Shown: positions 18,780 to 28,361, counted from the stretch's first letter. The stretch is DNA of 64,000 nucleotides from Lactobacillaceae bacterium L1_55_11 (GCA_029433155.1 JAQYTT010000001.1:682001-746000); one strand, 5' to 3'. Notes: generated by a model from the sequence alone, not told the origin. Translations and numbers: made by a program.

Positions 18780-20132
18780 TTACTGCTCACGGTTCAGGAC
18801 CTCAGACAAGGCCTCCGTGTATATTTGACCCCGCACTTCAAAGTTATCGTACTGGTCCCAACTAGCTGCTGCCGGTGACAACAAGACTACGTCACCGGGT
18901 TCGGCGATTTTCACGGCTATTGGGGCTGCCTGCCGGACGTCACGAACCGCGATTACTGGCAGGTGGGCTTCCCGGGCTAAAGCAACGACTTTTTGCTGGG
19001 TCTGTCCAAAGGCAATCACACCCTTAACGTGCTTCATGTTTGGCAGGAGACGGTTTAAATCATCCCCACGGTCAAGACCACCCGCTAACCAAATCGTAGG
19101 CTGGTCAAAACTATCCAAGGCCGTCTGGGTCGCCTCAATATCAGTGGCTTTAGAGTCGTTGTAAAAGGCCACGCCGTGGTCGGTGAAGAGGTACTCTAAG
19201 CGGTGCTTAACCCCGCCAAAGGTCTTTAGCACCTGAGCCATGGCCGCTAAACTAGCACCGGCCAGCTTGGCAGCAGCCACGGCGGCTAAAATGTTTTCCA
19301 AGTTATGGGGACCGACCAGTTTAATATCCTTTAAGGCCATCACTGGTTCCTGGTCAACGACCAGCTGTCCATCCTTACAATCGGCAAAGTAACTCGGTTG
19401 GGTCCGCGAGAACTCCACCACTTGGGCCTGGGTTTTTTCGGCAAAATCAGGGGAATCCTTACCGGCCGCATTCAAGACCAGGTACTGGTTAGGACGCTGG
19501 TCCTTAGTAACCCGAAACTTAGCGGCCACATAGTTCTCCCGCGTTTTGTGATAATCCAAGTGGTTGGCAAAGATGTTGGTAATCACGGCAATATCAGGGG
19601 CCAGTTCCGGAATACCCAGAAGTTGGAAGCTAGAGAGCTCCAGCAACAAAGTGTCTTTAGATCCTAAATCAGCGACCACTTCACAGACCGGAGTACCGAT
19701 GTTACCGGCCGTGGTCACGTCAATCCCAGCGGTTGATAGCATTTGGCTAATCAAAGTCGTCGTGGTGGTCTTACCGTTGGAACCGGTCACTGCAATCAGG
19801 CGGCCGGTGAAGGTTGACAGGGCGACGGCTACTTCGGTGAGCACCGGGATACCAGCCGCCGTAGCAGCGGCGACAATCGGATGGTCATAGGGAATGCCTG
19901 GATTCTTAACCAGGTAGTCAAAGTCATCGCGGAACTGTTCCACCTGATCATTGGAGGCAAAAACAACCCCCTTTGCGACTAATTTTTTAACACTATCGTC
20001 AGCTGGAATTGGTTTTTGGTTGGCCACGGTCACCTTGGCGCCCAGTTGAACTAAGCGCTCAGTCGCCGCCTTACCTGACCGGGCCCAGCCCAGTACTAAT
20101 ACCCGTTTATTGTTGAAGTTCAAGCCCGCCAT
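18780..20132 (-). CDS. murD: UDP-N-acetylmuramoylalanine--D-glutamate ligase MurD
   Basis: Adds D-glutamate to UDP-MurNAc-L-Ala in the cytoplasm. The ATP-binding GSNGKTTT motif is present, as are [13 protein letters not shown] and the DSKATD loop. Its 450 residues are normal. A strong AAGGGGG site precedes the ATG. Confidence 0.97.
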   Translation of the reverse strand: MAGLNFNNKRVLVLGWARSGKAATERLVQLGAKVTVANQKPIPADDSVKKLVAKGVVFASNDQVEQFRDDFDYLVKNPGIPYDHPIVAAATAAGIPVLTEVAVALSTFTGRLIAVTGSNGKTTTTTLISQMLSTAGIDVTTAGNIGTPVCEVVADLGSKDTLLLELSSFQLLGIPELAPDIAVITNIFANHLDYHKTRENYVAAKFRVTKDQRPNQYLVLNAAGKDSPDFAEKTQAQVVEFSRTQPSYFADCKDGQLVVDQEPVMALKDIKLVGPHNLENILAAVAAAKLAGASLAAMAQVLKTFGGVKHRLEYLFTDHGVAFYNDSKATDIEATQTALDSFDQPTIWLAGGLDRGDDLNRLLPNMKHVKGVIAFGQTQQKVVALAREAHLPVIAVRDVRQAAPIAVKIAEPGDVVLLSPAAASWDQYDNFEVRGQIYTEALSEVLNREQ

Positions 20133-20173
20133 GCGGCCCCCTTATTTACACATTTATAAAATTTGAATTCTAG

Positions 20174-21136
20174 TTAGACCAGGAAATACACGCCCACCAG
20201 GGCTAAGACCAAAGTGATTCCCCAGAAGAGAAAGTCAATCTGCCATTCACGCCAGCCAAACTGTTCAAAGGAGTGGTGGATTGGTGCCATGGGGAAGACC
20301 CGCTTTTTAAAGAAGTGATAACTGATGGTTTGAATGATGACCGACAAAGTCTCAATCACAAAGATTAGGCCAAACCAAACCAGGGAAAGGGCGGCATGGA
20401 GAAGGATTGATTCAATGGCTAGACCAGCCCCCAGCGCTAATGACCCGGTATCACCCATGAAAATCTTGGCCTTGGGATGGTTGTAAAACAGAAAGGCAAT
20501 CAAGGCCCCAATCAGGGCCAGGTTAAAGGTCACAATGCTGGGATTGTTGGCCTGCCAGGCAATCCAAGTATAGACGCCGTATACAATCACACTACAACCG
20601 GCCAAAAGACCATCCAGACCATCGGTTAGGTTGGTGGCATTTGACCAGCCGACCAACCAGAACCAGAGAAAGAAGAAGTAGAAGGGCCCCAGATAAACTG
20701 GACCAACCACTGGTAAGGTGATGACAAAGGGCACTTTTAAGACCCACATCAAAATCAAAACTGCCAAAGCACTAATAGTCTGAGCCGCCAACTTAGGCTT
20801 GAAATGGAAACCCTCATCGCTGTGCCGGACTAATTTCAGGCCATCATCAATCCCGCCAATCAGGGCAAAGGCCCCCACGGCCACCACCAGAATCAAGGTC
20901 CAGGTAAAACTGGCCTCGCTGGCATAGGTGCTAGGCAAAACTAGGACGGTCAAGACGGTAGCGGCGACAAAGAGCGCCCCACCCATGCTGGGGGTGCCGG
21001 CCTTGGCCTGATGGTCAGGACCTAACTTACGGATGACAGCCTGTTCCTTAGACTGTTTTAAAAACCGGATTAAAGCCGGCATCAAAACCGCTGTAATCAA
21101 AAACGCCAGGACGAACGCCCACCAATGCAACTCCAT
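20174..21136 (-). CDS. mraY: Phospho-MurNAc-pentapeptide transferase MraY
   Basis: Polytopic membrane enzyme that forms lipid I. The 320 residues contain about ten hydrophobic helices and the family motifs GTPSMGG, the catalytic aspartate region NLTDGLDGL and the MGDTGSLALGA sequence, ending with the cytoplasmic MAPIHHSFE loop. Six bases downstream of pbp2X. Confidence 0.97.
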   Translation of the reverse strand: MELHWWAFVLAFLITAVLMPALIRFLKQSKEQAVIRKLGPDHQAKAGTPSMGGALFVAATVLTVLVLPSTYASEASFTWTLILVVAVGAFALIGGIDDGLKLVRHSDEGFHFKPKLAAQTISALAVLILMWVLKVPFVITLPVVGPVYLGPFYFFFLWFWLVGWSNATNLTDGLDGLLAGCSVIVYGVYTWIAWQANNPSIVTFNLALIGALIAFLFYNHPKAKIFMGDTGSLALGAGLAIESILLHAALSLVWFGLIFVIETLSVIIQTISYHFFKKRVFPMAPIHHSFEQFGWREWQIDFLFWGITLVLALVGVYFLV

Positions 21137-21142
21137 GAATTC

Positions 21143-23284
21143 CTATCCTCTCTCCTTTAGACGGACCACCTGGTTGGTGGAATCCGAAATCAATTGATCT
21201 GGTCCAATTCGCTGACTGGCCACGTAACCATTGCCACTACTTTGCACGTTAAAGCCGGCCTGACTGGCGTAGGCTTCAACTTCTGACATACTCCAACCAG
21301 TCATATCTGGCATGTGAGAGCTTCCCTTGGCCGTCACAATGATGAGCTGGTCTTTAAGGGCGTACTTACCGGCCCCAACTGATTGGGCTACAACTTTGCC
21401 GCTAGAGCCAATGTTAGCCACCCGGAAACCAGCCTTGGTTAACTGCTGATTAGCGCTGTCCAAAGATAGGCCGGTAATGTCGGGTAATTTGACCTGATTC
21501 GTCTTTGATTTTACCGCACTATCACTGTCATTCAAAGCCTGGAGCATGACCGGGCGGAAAACCTTGTTCAGGGTAATTTGGATGTTAGCATCCGGGAAAA
21601 CCTGGGGCTGACGAACGGCCACGTACATGATATAGCGTGGATTTTTCTCGGGGACAATCGTCATCACTGAGTGAATATCGTTGGTCAAACCATCCAGGTA
21701 ACGACCATTTTCTGAAATTTGGGCCGTACCAGTCTTAGCCGCAATCTGATAACCAGCATCACGAAGGTCATACTGCTTGGCCGTACCAGTATCCTCGTTA
21801 ACGACATCGGTCATGTAACTGCGAACCTCTTCGGCCGTCTTGGCCGTGATTGGGTGGGCCACCGTCGTGGTTTCGCCTCGATAAGTGACCTTACCGGTCT
21901 TACTATCAGTAATCTTATCCACCAGGTAGGGCTTAATTTCCCGACCATTATTGGCAATGGCGGAATAAGCCTGCAAGAGCTGGATGGGCGTTACGTTGAT
22001 GGCCTGACCATAGGCAGTGTTGGCCTGGTCAATCGGGTGCTGGAAGGAAATTGAACCTGGATCCTCCTGGGGCAGGTCTGAATCTGTCGAGCGCAGGAAG
22101 CGGAAGCGTTCAATATAATTGCGCCAAGTTTTAGCGCCTAACATCTGCTCAAGGTGGGCAAAACCAACGTTTGATGACCGCCAGTAGGCTTCACGGTAAG
22201 TCAAAACCCCTTCGTTTTGACCGAAGGCATCTACAACCTTTTGACCGTCAATGTTTAAGGTTCCGGACTGGTAAGTATCGTTGGGGTGCCACTTGCCCTC
22301 CTGAATAGCTGCGGCTAAGGTAAAGGTTTTCATCGTTGACCCAGGTTCAAAGGAGGCCTGGTTTAGCATATTTTGCCAAGTATCCTTCAGCCCTTCCTGG
22401 GTATTAGGGTCAAAGTTAGGGCGCTGGGAAGCCGCCAAAATCCGCCCAGTCTTAGAATCCATCAACACCCCAAAGGCCGACTTCGCATGGGTGGTGTTGT
22501 AGAGGGCGTCCATCTTATTTTCCAGGGTATTTTGCAACTGAGTATCCAGGGTCAGGGTCACGTTGTCCCCGTTTTTCACGGTCTGATCATTTTGACCGGT
22601 CACCTGGGTCCCCAGCACATTTTTTAGGCCATCCTTCCCACTCAGGGGCTTGTTCTTGGAGGCCTCAATTCCCAAAATCCCGTTTAAGTGAACCTGGCCA
22701 GCCTTGTCTGCAATCGAGTTAGTCAGGCCAATAATATGGGAGGCCATCCGGTTATTGGGGTAATAGCGGGCGGGCTGGGGCGTGAAATTAATCCCTGGCA
22801 GGTTTAAATCCTTAATCTGACTGTACTGTTCCACCGACAAATTTTTACCAGCTGGGCCAAACTCAACCTGGAGCTTGTCAGTATCCAAGTATTTTAGGAT
22901 TTGCTTTTCATCGAGTTTAATAATGGGGCTAAGCTTTTTAGCGGTCTGCTCCTTATCGACCACGTAGAGTGGCTTCTTACCATCTTTTTGCTTCTTATCG
23001 AGGACGGCATAGAGGTTATAAACCGTGCTGTTATCAGCCAAAACCTGGCCATTGACATCAAAAATACGACCCCGGGTCGCCGGTACAATTTGCTGCTGCA
23101 TAAAGGACTGGCGGGTCGCGGTCGTTAAGTTGTGGTGGTTAACTTGTTTGGTACTGGCAATTTGAAAGAGTCGCAGACCTAAAATCAAGATAATCAGAAA
23201 AACGCCAATAAAAAGTACCAAGCCAAACAGCTTGGCATTTTTATTGACCTTTCGCTGGAATAATCGTCTGCCCTTAAACTTCAT
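21143..23284 (-). CDS. pbpX: Septal class B penicillin-binding protein (PBP2X/PbpB type) with PASTA domains
   Basis: Transpeptidase that crosslinks septal peptidoglycan. An N-terminal signal anchor (about residues 18-42) is followed by the dimerisation domain and the transpeptidase domain with STMK (active-site Ser), SSN and KTGTAQ motifs. Two C-terminal PASTA domains follow (beginning VKLPDITGLSL and SHMPDMTGWSM). The 713 residues match Gram-positive PBP2X/PbpB proteins. It begins five bases after the ftsL stop. Confidence 0.96.
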   Translation of the reverse strand: MKFKGRRLFQRKVNKNAKLFGLVLFIGVFLIILILGLRLFQIASTKQVNHHNLTTATRQSFMQQQIVPATRGRIFDVNGQVLADNSTVYNLYAVLDKKQKDGKKPLYVVDKEQTAKKLSPIIKLDEKQILKYLDTDKLQVEFGPAGKNLSVEQYSQIKDLNLPGINFTPQPARYYPNNRMASHIIGLTNSIADKAGQVHLNGILGIEASKNKPLSGKDGLKNVLGTQVTGQNDQTVKNGDNVTLTLDTQLQNTLENKMDALYNTTHAKSAFGVLMDSKTGRILAASQRPNFDPNTQEGLKDTWQNMLNQASFEPGSTMKTFTLAAAIQEGKWHPNDTYQSGTLNIDGQKVVDAFGQNEGVLTYREAYWRSSNVGFAHLEQMLGAKTWRNYIERFRFLRSTDSDLPQEDPGSISFQHPIDQANTAYGQAINVTPIQLLQAYSAIANNGREIKPYLVDKITDSKTGKVTYRGETTTVAHPITAKTAEEVRSYMTDVVNEDTGTAKQYDLRDAGYQIAAKTGTAQISENGRYLDGLTNDIHSVMTIVPEKNPRYIMYVAVRQPQVFPDANIQITLNKVFRPVMLQALNDSDSAVKSKTNQVKLPDITGLSLDSANQQLTKAGFRVANIGSSGKVVAQSVGAGKYALKDQLIIVTAKGSSHMPDMTGWSMSEVEAYASQAGFNVQSSGNGYVASQRIGPDQLISDSTNQVVRLKERG

Positions 23285-23289
23285 ACTTC

Positions 23290-23652
23290 TTACCGGTTTA
23301 CATTGCGAATATTATCATCGGCCTGCGCCATATTTTCCTTCTTGGCTACATCATCAAGGCTTTGACGACTAGTCTTGTCTTGAATCTGGACCTTGAGGCT
23401 GTCATTGTCCTGGCGGGTTTCGGTGACCTTTTGCTGGAGTACATTGCTCTTTTGCACCATAGCATCAGTCCGAACACTAGTATAAACCGTGCCCAGCATA
23501 ATGGCTACAACGGCAAAGGCGAAAATCGCGACCAAACGTCGTTCCTTCTTCGTCCAAACCGCTGGCTGGTACTTGCGGCGGCGAACTGCCGGAGCGCCCT
23601 TTCTTGGCAGGGCTCGCGCGTTATTTCCATACTGATATGCATTTTGTGCCAT
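23290..23652 (-). CDS. ftsL: Cell-division protein FtsL
   Basis: A 120-residue bitopic protein: basic cytoplasmic N-terminus (RKGAPAVRRRKYQ), one membrane segment (LVAIFAFAVVAIMLGTVYTSV), then a leucine-zipper-like coiled coil (VLQQKVTETRQDNDSLKVQIQ). Position between rsmH and pbpX fixes the identification, since the sequence itself is poorly conserved. Confidence 0.92.
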   Translation of the reverse strand: MAQNAYQYGNNARALPRKGAPAVRRRKYQPAVWTKKERRLVAIFAFAVVAIMLGTVYTSVRTDAMVQKSNVLQQKVTETRQDNDSLKVQIQDKTSRQSLDDVAKKENMAQADDNIRNVNR

Positions 23653-23676
23653 AAGCTTTGTGCTCCTTTGTGTTGA

Positions 23677-24624
23677 TTAGTCCAGCCGTACGCGTTCAAT
23701 GCCGCGTAGCTTGGCTGAGTCAGCCCGATGATTGGCCGCCCGTTCTGCTGCCGGCGGTAAAATCGGCTTTCGGTTTAAGAGGCGAAAGCTGGGCTGATAT
23801 TGGTCCGGCAAAACCGGTAGGCCTGGTGGCAAGTCCGGTCCGCTGGTCTTTTCGCGAAACATCTGCTTCACCAAACGGTCCTCTAGAGATTGGAAGGTAA
23901 TCACGGCTGCCCGACCATCGAGTGCTAAGAGATCCAGGGCCTGGGTTAAAGAGTCTTCCAGGGCCCCCAGTTCGTCGTTGACGGCAATCCTAAGGGCTTG
24001 AAAGGTCCGTTTGGCCGGATGGCCGCCGTGGCGCCGAGCCGGCGCAGGAATCGCTTCTTTAATGACCTCTACTAACTCGAAAGTAGTATCAATCGGTGCC
24101 TGTTCACGGTGCTGCTCAATCTTACGGGCAATCGCCTTGCCAAAGCGGTCCTCCCCGTAGCGGGTTAAAATTCGGACTAGCTGGTTAAAGGGCCACTGGT
24201 TGACAATTTCATGGGCAGTTAAGTCCTGGTCCTGGTCCATCCGCATGTCCAAACGGGCATCGTGGTTGTAACTAAAACCCCGGTCCCCCTCATCGAACTG
24301 AACCGAACTGACGCCCAGGTCGTAAACAATGCCGTCAACGGCGGTCACGCCTTGATCCTGTAGGGACGTCTGCAAGTTTCGGAAGTTTTGGTGAATGAGG
24401 ACCAACTTACCGGCCGCAATTTCACTGGCATAACGGTCAGCATTGTAGTCAATGGCAGTTTGATCTTGGTCAAAGCTATAAAGGCGACCGGTACTAAGCT
24501 GCTTTAGAATCTCGCCGGTATGGCCGCCACCGCCCAGGGTGGCGTCAACGTAAATCCCGTCGGGCTTAACGTCTAACAGGTCCACGGCCTCGTGGAGTAA
24601 CACTGTCACATGTTTAAAAGTCAT
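23677..24624 (-). CDS. rsmH: 16S rRNA (cytosine-1402-N4)-methyltransferase RsmH
   Basis: Methylates C1402 in the decoding centre of 16S r[20 protein letters not shown] opens the protein, followed by the SAM-binding [13 protein letters not shown] and DLGVSS motifs, and near the C-terminus [10 protein letters not shown]. The ATG at 24624 with a GGGGG site six bases upstream is preferred to a GTG four codons earlier. 315 residues. Confidence 0.96.
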   Translation of the reverse strand: MTFKHVTVLLHEAVDLLDVKPDGIYVDATLGGGGHTGEILKQLSTGRLYSFDQDQTAIDYNADRYASEIAAGKLVLIHQNFRNLQTSLQDQGVTAVDGIVYDLGVSSVQFDEGDRGFSYNHDARLDMRMDQDQDLTAHEIVNQWPFNQLVRILTRYGEDRFGKAIARKIEQHREQAPIDTTFELVEVIKEAIPAPARRHGGHPAKRTFQALRIAVNDELGALEDSLTQALDLLALDGRAAVITFQSLEDRLVKQMFREKTSGPDLPPGLPVLPDQYQPSFRLLNRKPILPPAAERAANHRADSAKLRGIERVRLD

Positions 24625-24645
24625 CGTGTCCCCCACTTTCTCTGC

Positions 24646-25077
24646 TTAAAAATCAAAATCAACTAAGCCTTCAGCAATATCATCAAAGTCCTCAGCGGTC
24701 TTACTGGTGTATGCCTGCCAGTTGTCGGCACTCCAAATTTCAAAGGCATCGCCGACGCCGGTCACAATCGCGTCCTTGTCCAGGTTGGCGTGTTCGCGCA
24801 AGTTAGCCGGAATGGCAATCCGGCCCTGTTTATCAAACTCGGCCTCAGTCGCCCCGGCCATCACGAACCGTTTGAAGGCCCGCGCCTCTTTTTTTCCAAT
24901 TGGTAGTCGGTTTAGCTGAGCCTCTAACTGGTCCCAAACATCCTTGGGCATGGCCCGCAGGGCGTGTTCCATCCAACGAGTAATCACCACTGAATCACCC
25001 AACTGGTGCCGGAATTTGGCTGGAATAATCAGGCGGCCCTTAGTATCTAAGCTATGTGAAAACTCGCCCATGAACAT
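24646..25077 (-). CDS. mraZ: Transcriptional regulator MraZ
   Basis: Ring-forming AbrB-like DNA-binding protein that controls the dcw operon by binding repeats in its own promoter. Two tandem MraZ/SpoVT units are visible: MGEFSHSLDTKGRLIIPAKFR and, from about residue 77, EAEFDKQGRIAIPANLREH. The 143 residues match. GGAAGGAGG stands before the ATG. The repeats it should bind are seen directly upstream. Confidence 0.97.
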   Translation of the reverse strand: MFMGEFSHSLDTKGRLIIPAKFRHQLGDSVVITRWMEHALRAMPKDVWDQLEAQLNRLPIGKKEARAFKRFVMAGATEAEFDKQGRIAIPANLREHANLDKDAIVTGVGDAFEIWSADNWQAYTSKTAEDFDDIAEGLVDFDF

Positions 25078-25111
25078 GGGGCCACCTCCTTCCAGTAAAG
25101 TTCATACGTTT

Positions 25112-25120
25112 AATTTACCA
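25112..25120 (-). promoter_or_regulatory. mraZ-operon promoter, extended -10
   Basis: Minus-strand TGGTAAATT, seven bases downstream of the last MraZ box. The -35 position (about 25135-25140) is covered by MraZ boxes. Predicted leader about 28 bases. Confidence 0.5.
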
Positions 25121-25123
25121 TAT

Positions 25124-25164
25124 TCCCCCACTTTCCACCACTTAATTACCCATATCCACCACTT
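25124..25164 (-). promoter_or_regulatory. MraZ operator: tandem boxes
   Basis: Minus strand, 5' to 3': AAGTGGTGGA (25164-25155), a degenerate TATGGGTAATT unit, AAGTGGTGGA (25143-25134) and AAGTGGGGGA (25133-25124). The repeats are phased by 10-11 bases, the spacing known for MraZ boxes, so all face one side of the helix. They cover the -35 region, consistent with repression. Confidence 0.85.
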
Positions 25165-25172
25165 TTACACAA

Positions 25173-25202
25173 AAAAACCGGGTCAGCATCTGCTGACCCG
25201 GT
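25173..25202 (-). terminator. Terminator between the DUF3397-like gene and mraZ
   Basis: Twelve-pair stem ACCGGGTCAGCA/TGCTGACCCGGT with T7 on the minus strand, insulating mraZ from the upstream gene. Confidence 0.9.
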
Positions 25203-25224
25203 GTAAAAGTAGTCATTCAATTGA

Positions 25225-25566
25225 TTAGTGGAAGCCCATAATCAGGGCGGCAATCGCCACGATAATCTCGGCTAAAGCCGCAATCAAACCGCTCCACTGC
25301 CAGTAACGGTGCCAAAATACCCGGTAAGGCCATTCTCGCCGTAGCAAAAACCAGCTCAAAAACCAGCCAATTAATAGCCAAACCAGGAGAAACCAGAAGA
25401 AATAACCCGGGGTAAAGGCTAGGCCGGCCGTGAAGTATAGGGCCAGCCAGTTGGGTAAGACCACAAAATCCAACCAGGTTAGATTAGGGTACCGGTGCCA
25501 ATAACGGCGCAGCAGGTACAGGCCGCCCAAGACTAAGATCCAGATTATTGGTATCCAATACCACAT
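25225..25566 (-). CDS. Small four-helix membrane protein, DUF3397-like
   Basis: 113 residues with four hydrophobic segments (about 2-20, 34-52, 56-75 and 91-110) and a Trp/Arg-rich interior. It resembles the DUF3397 family found beside mraZ in several Lactobacillales, mainly on grounds of size, topology and position. No catalytic motif is seen and no function is known. It is separated from mraZ by a strong terminator, and diverges from the MacP-like gene. Confidence 0.6.
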   Translation of the reverse strand: MWYWIPIIWILVLGGLYLLRRYWHRYPNLTWLDFVVLPNWLALYFTAGLAFTPGYFFWFLLVWLLIGWFLSWFLLRREWPYRVFWHRYWQWSGLIAALAEIIVAIAALIMGFH

Positions 25567-25631
25567 GGTGTCACCCCTTAAAACTAGCGGTTAAATGCCG
25601 CCAAACATTTTTAAAACGTCTTCAACTATGT

Positions 25632-25644
25632 TACCATAATGGTA
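25632..25644. repeat. Perfect short inverted repeat in the divergent promoter region
   Basis: TACCATAATGGTA, a perfect inverted repeat around one central base, lies between the DUF3397-like gene and the MacP-like gene. It contains -10-like sequences on both strands (CATAAT and a TGGTAACAT just beside it), so it could be overlapping divergent promoters or a small operator. Confidence 0.35.
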
Positions 25645-25663
25645 CTTTTAAGTGAGGTTACCC

Positions 25664-25870
25664 ATGTCAGCAGAAGATAAAAATCAAGCCGTTAACCGGA
25701 AGTTGGCCAACGAAGTTCACCAGCAACTGAGCAAGCGGCCCATCCCACCGGTTGAAAAAAAGTCTAAGAGTGGCATTCAAAAGCTAACCCTCGTTATGAC
25801 CTTTCTGATGGTCCTAATCTTGGTTGGTAGTCTGGTTTATGCCGCCGTAAGCGGACTGGGTTGGATGTAA
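25664..25870 (+). CDS. macP: MacP-like (DUF4044) small membrane protein
   Basis: 68 residues: a charged cytoplasmic region (about 1-42, rich in Lys, Asn and Gln, with IPPVEKKSKSG) and one membrane segment (about 45-64). This is the layout and sequence style of DUF4044, the family that includes MacP, a pneumococcal activator of the class A PBP2a that is phosphorylated by the PASTA kinase StkP. A PASTA kinase is encoded at 31-33 kb. The region here has serines but no threonine before the membrane helix, so phosphorylation, if it occurs, would be on serine. Start at ATG 25664 (GAGG six bases upstream). Confidence 0.7.
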   Translation: MSAEDKNQAVNRKLANEVHQQLSKRPIPPVEKKSKSGIQKLTLVMTFLMVLILVGSLVYAAVSGLGWM

Positions 25871-25891
25871 TTCTAACTCGATTTAGACCAC

Positions 25892-25924
25892 AAAAAAGCA
25901 GCTACTTAATGTAGCTGCTTTTTT
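25892..25924. terminator. Bidirectional terminator
   Basis: Fourteen-base arms AAAAAAGCAGCTAC/GTAGCTGCTTTTTT with a five-base loop, between the MacP-like gene and fakA. Confidence 0.9.
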
Positions 25925-25931
25925 ATTCACT

Positions 25932-27641
25932 TTATTCAACTGCCAAAAGCAGTGGGTAAAGTGGTTGCTTACCATTATGAATTTCAGTTTCGACGGCTTC
26001 GTCTTGTTGGGTGGCAAACTTAGCCAGGCTATCAGCTTCCTTAGCGTTAGCACCCTCACCGTAAATGATGGTCACAATCTCAGAATCATCGTCAAGCATC
26101 AGACCGAGGGCTGACTGGGCGACGTTTAACATCTTCTTGCCAACCGTGACAATCTTGCCATCAATAATGCCTAACCAATCCCCGTTTTGAATCTTCTTAC
26201 CATCAACCTCAGTGTCACGCACGGCCTTGGTTACCTGGGCCGACTTCACGTCGGCCATCATCTCGGTCATGTTGTCAAAGTTCTCAACCAGATCATTATC
26301 CGGGTTATAACCCAACATGGCTGAAAGGCCCTGCTGGATAGTCTTACTCTGGACAACTTGGACGTTAACCCCTTCAGCCAAATCCATGGCCTGCTGGGCT
26401 GCCAGGAAGATATTGCTGTTGTTTGGCAGCACAATCACCTGCTTAGCCTGGGTGTCCTCGATGGCTGCCACAATATCAGCGGTGGAAGGGTTCATCGTCT
26501 GACCACCAGTAATCATGGTCAAAACTCCCAAAGAACGGAACATCTTTTCAATGCCTTCACCGGCGGCAACCGCAACCACGGCAGTATTAGGCACAACTGG
26601 CTTAGGCTGGTTTTGGGCAGCGGCGGCCGCCTCTTCCTTCTTCTGGGCGTCAATGACGGCTTGCTGCTGGTCACGCATGTTATCAACCTTAACCTTAATT
26701 AAGGAACCAAACTCAGTCCCCCAGTGCAGTACAGCGCCGGGATCTTCAGTGTGGACGTGGACTTTAACAATCTCATCATCGTTAATGACTAGGAGGGAAT
26801 CACCCCGCTGGGCCAGGTAATCATAGAACTTCTGATAATCAAAAGGCTGGTCATAAGTGGTCCCTTCGCCAATCTTGACCATGATTTCAGTACAGTAACC
26901 ATACTTAATATCAGCCGGATCCAAATTCTTGTCAGCCTGGGCCCCAGCGTGTAAGTCCTCAACCATTCGGTCCAGTTCCGCATTGTCAGGCGCCTGGATA
27001 TTATTTTCATCAAAGTCGCCGGATAGGACTTGGTCAAAGGCATCTAGGACAAAGACCAATCCCTGGCCACCAGAATCCACTACGCCAACTTCTTTTAGGA
27101 CTGGCAGCAGGTCTGGCGTTGAATCTAGGGCTTTTTGGGCGGCCTTGGCCACCTGACCCATAACCACCACGACGTCGTCACTCTGCTTAGCCGCCTTGTT
27201 AGCAGCCGCAGCGGCTTCACGGATAACCGTTAGAATCGTTCCTTCGGTGGGCTTCATCACGGACTTGTAGGCCACCTGGGCCCCTTCCATGAGGGCATCA
27301 GCCATATCACGGGCCGAAAGCGTTGCCTTGCCATCCATGCTGTTAGCAAAGCCCCGGAAAATCTGGGACAGAATCACGCCAGAGTTCCCCCGAGCGCCCA
27401 TCAAAAGACCCTTGGCAGTTGCCTTGGCCAAGGCACCAATCGTAGTATCGGTCGCGTCGCGCTCGTACTGAGCTCCACTTGCCATCGACAGGCTCATATT
27501 GGTCCCAGTGTCACCATCGGGCACGGGGAAAACGTTGAGCTTATTGATTTTTTCAGCATTGGTCGACAGGATGGCCGCCGCCGCATTAATCATCTTGCCA
27601 AACTCAACGTTGGTAATGGTTGTTAGTTTTTCCTTGGTCAT
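25932..27641 (-). CDS. fakA: Fatty acid kinase subunit A (DAK2/YloV)
   Basis: Phosphorylates exogenous fatty acids bound to FakB partners (DegV family) so that they can enter phospholipid synthesis. The N-terminal DhaL nucleotide-binding domain carries NVFPVPDGDTGTNMSLSM and SGARGNSGVILSQIF-like sequence (GARGNSGVILSQIFRG); a middle domain and a C-terminal YloV domain complete 569 residues. It follows asp23 after eight bases. No FakB is encoded in the window. Confidence 0.95.
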   Translation of the reverse strand: MTKEKLTTITNVEFGKMINAAAAILSTNAEKINKLNVFPVPDGDTGTNMSLSMASGAQYERDATDTTIGALAKATAKGLLMGARGNSGVILSQIFRGFANSMDGKATLSARDMADALMEGAQVAYKSVMKPTEGTILTVIREAAAAANKAAKQSDDVVVVMGQVAKAAQKALDSTPDLLPVLKEVGVVDSGGQGLVFVLDAFDQVLSGDFDENNIQAPDNAELDRMVEDLHAGAQADKNLDPADIKYGYCTEIMVKIGEGTTYDQPFDYQKFYDYLAQRGDSLLVINDDEIVKVHVHTEDPGAVLHWGTEFGSLIKVKVDNMRDQQQAVIDAQKKEEAAAAAQNQPKPVVPNTAVVAVAAGEGIEKMFRSLGVLTMITGGQTMNPSTADIVAAIEDTQAKQVIVLPNNSNIFLAAQQAMDLAEGVNVQVVQSKTIQQGLSAMLGYNPDNDLVENFDNMTEMMADVKSAQVTKAVRDTEVDGKKIQNGDWLGIIDGKIVTVGKKMLNVAQSALGLMLDDDSEIVTIIYGEGANAKEADSLAKFATQQDEAVETEIHNGKQPLYPLLLAVE

Positions 27642-27649
27642 TATTCTAC

Positions 27650-28009
27650 CTAATCGCTTGTGCGAACTCCTTGGACAATCACGTTAACTTCAGCAACACT
27701 TACCCCGAGAAAACGGTCCAAGTTATACTTAACCTTCTTTTGAACTGACTGGGAAATGTCATTAAGGCGGTTACCGTACTGAACCACGATATGGACATCA
27801 ACGCCCAAGCCGTCGTCAGTCTGGTGCACAACCACACCCCGACCGTAATTCTCCCGGTTTAGAATCTGGTTAACCCCATCACGAAAAGCAGCTCGTGAGG
27901 CCATACCGATTACACCAGGATTTTCAATGGCTGCCCCACCAACGATGGAGGCAATCACGTCGTTATCAATGCCAATATTACCGTTCTTTGTCTTAATTTT
28001 AATCGTCAT
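27650..28009 (-). CDS. yloU: Asp23/YloU family protein
   Basis: A 119-residue Asp23-family protein (ENPGVIGMASRA, VHQTDDGLGVDVHIVVQYG, VQKKVKYNLDRF). Members are linked to cell-envelope stress and, by constant linkage to fakA, to lipid metabolism. TAGGTGA precedes the ATG. It is separated from rpmB by a terminator-like hairpin. Confidence 0.92.
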   Translation of the reverse strand: MTIKIKTKNGNIGIDNDVIASIVGGAAIENPGVIGMASRAAFRDGVNQILNRENYGRGVVVHQTDDGLGVDVHIVVQYGNRLNDISQSVQKKVKYNLDRFLGVSVAEVNVIVQGVRTSD

Positions 28010-28069
28010 TTACGTCACCTAGGCCTAGTCCGTGGACCGATTTAGGCCCACCATTCGTTCGTAAAATTA

Positions 28070-28095
28070 AAAAAACCACTATAACAGTGGCTTTT
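28070..28095 (-). terminator. Terminator after rpmB
   Basis: Stem AAAAGCCACT/AGTGGTTTTT with a GTTAT loop and T run on the minus strand. Confidence 0.8.
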
Positions 28096-28096
28096 A

Positions 28097-28297
28097 TTAA
28101 ACACGTTCAATAGAACCGTTCTTCAAGCCGGCCTTTAACGTACGTGCAGTAAGATAAACTTTCTTGGGTGCGGAACCGTTAATCTTGACCGTTACCTTTT
28201 GCAAGTTGGGCTTCCAACTGCGACGGCTAGCATTCAAGGCGTGGGAACGCTGGTTACCAAAACGGGTGCGTGCACCAGTGATTGCATCTTTTGCCAT
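28097..28297 (-). CDS. rpmB: Ribosomal protein L28
   Basis: A 66-residue L28 of the 50S subunit ([20 protein letters not shown], then [14 protein letters not shown]). GAAGGAGGG precedes the ATG. Monocistronic: its own promoter lies immediately after trxA and a terminator follows. Confidence 0.97.
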   Translation of the reverse strand: MAKDAITGARTRFGNQRSHALNASRRSWKPNLQKVTVKINGSAPKKVYLTARTLKAGLKNGSIERV

Positions 28298-28361
28298 GTC
28301 TGACCCTCCTTCTTGAGCTGTTTTATAAGTTTAATTAAAGCTCTTCGTACAACAATAAAAT

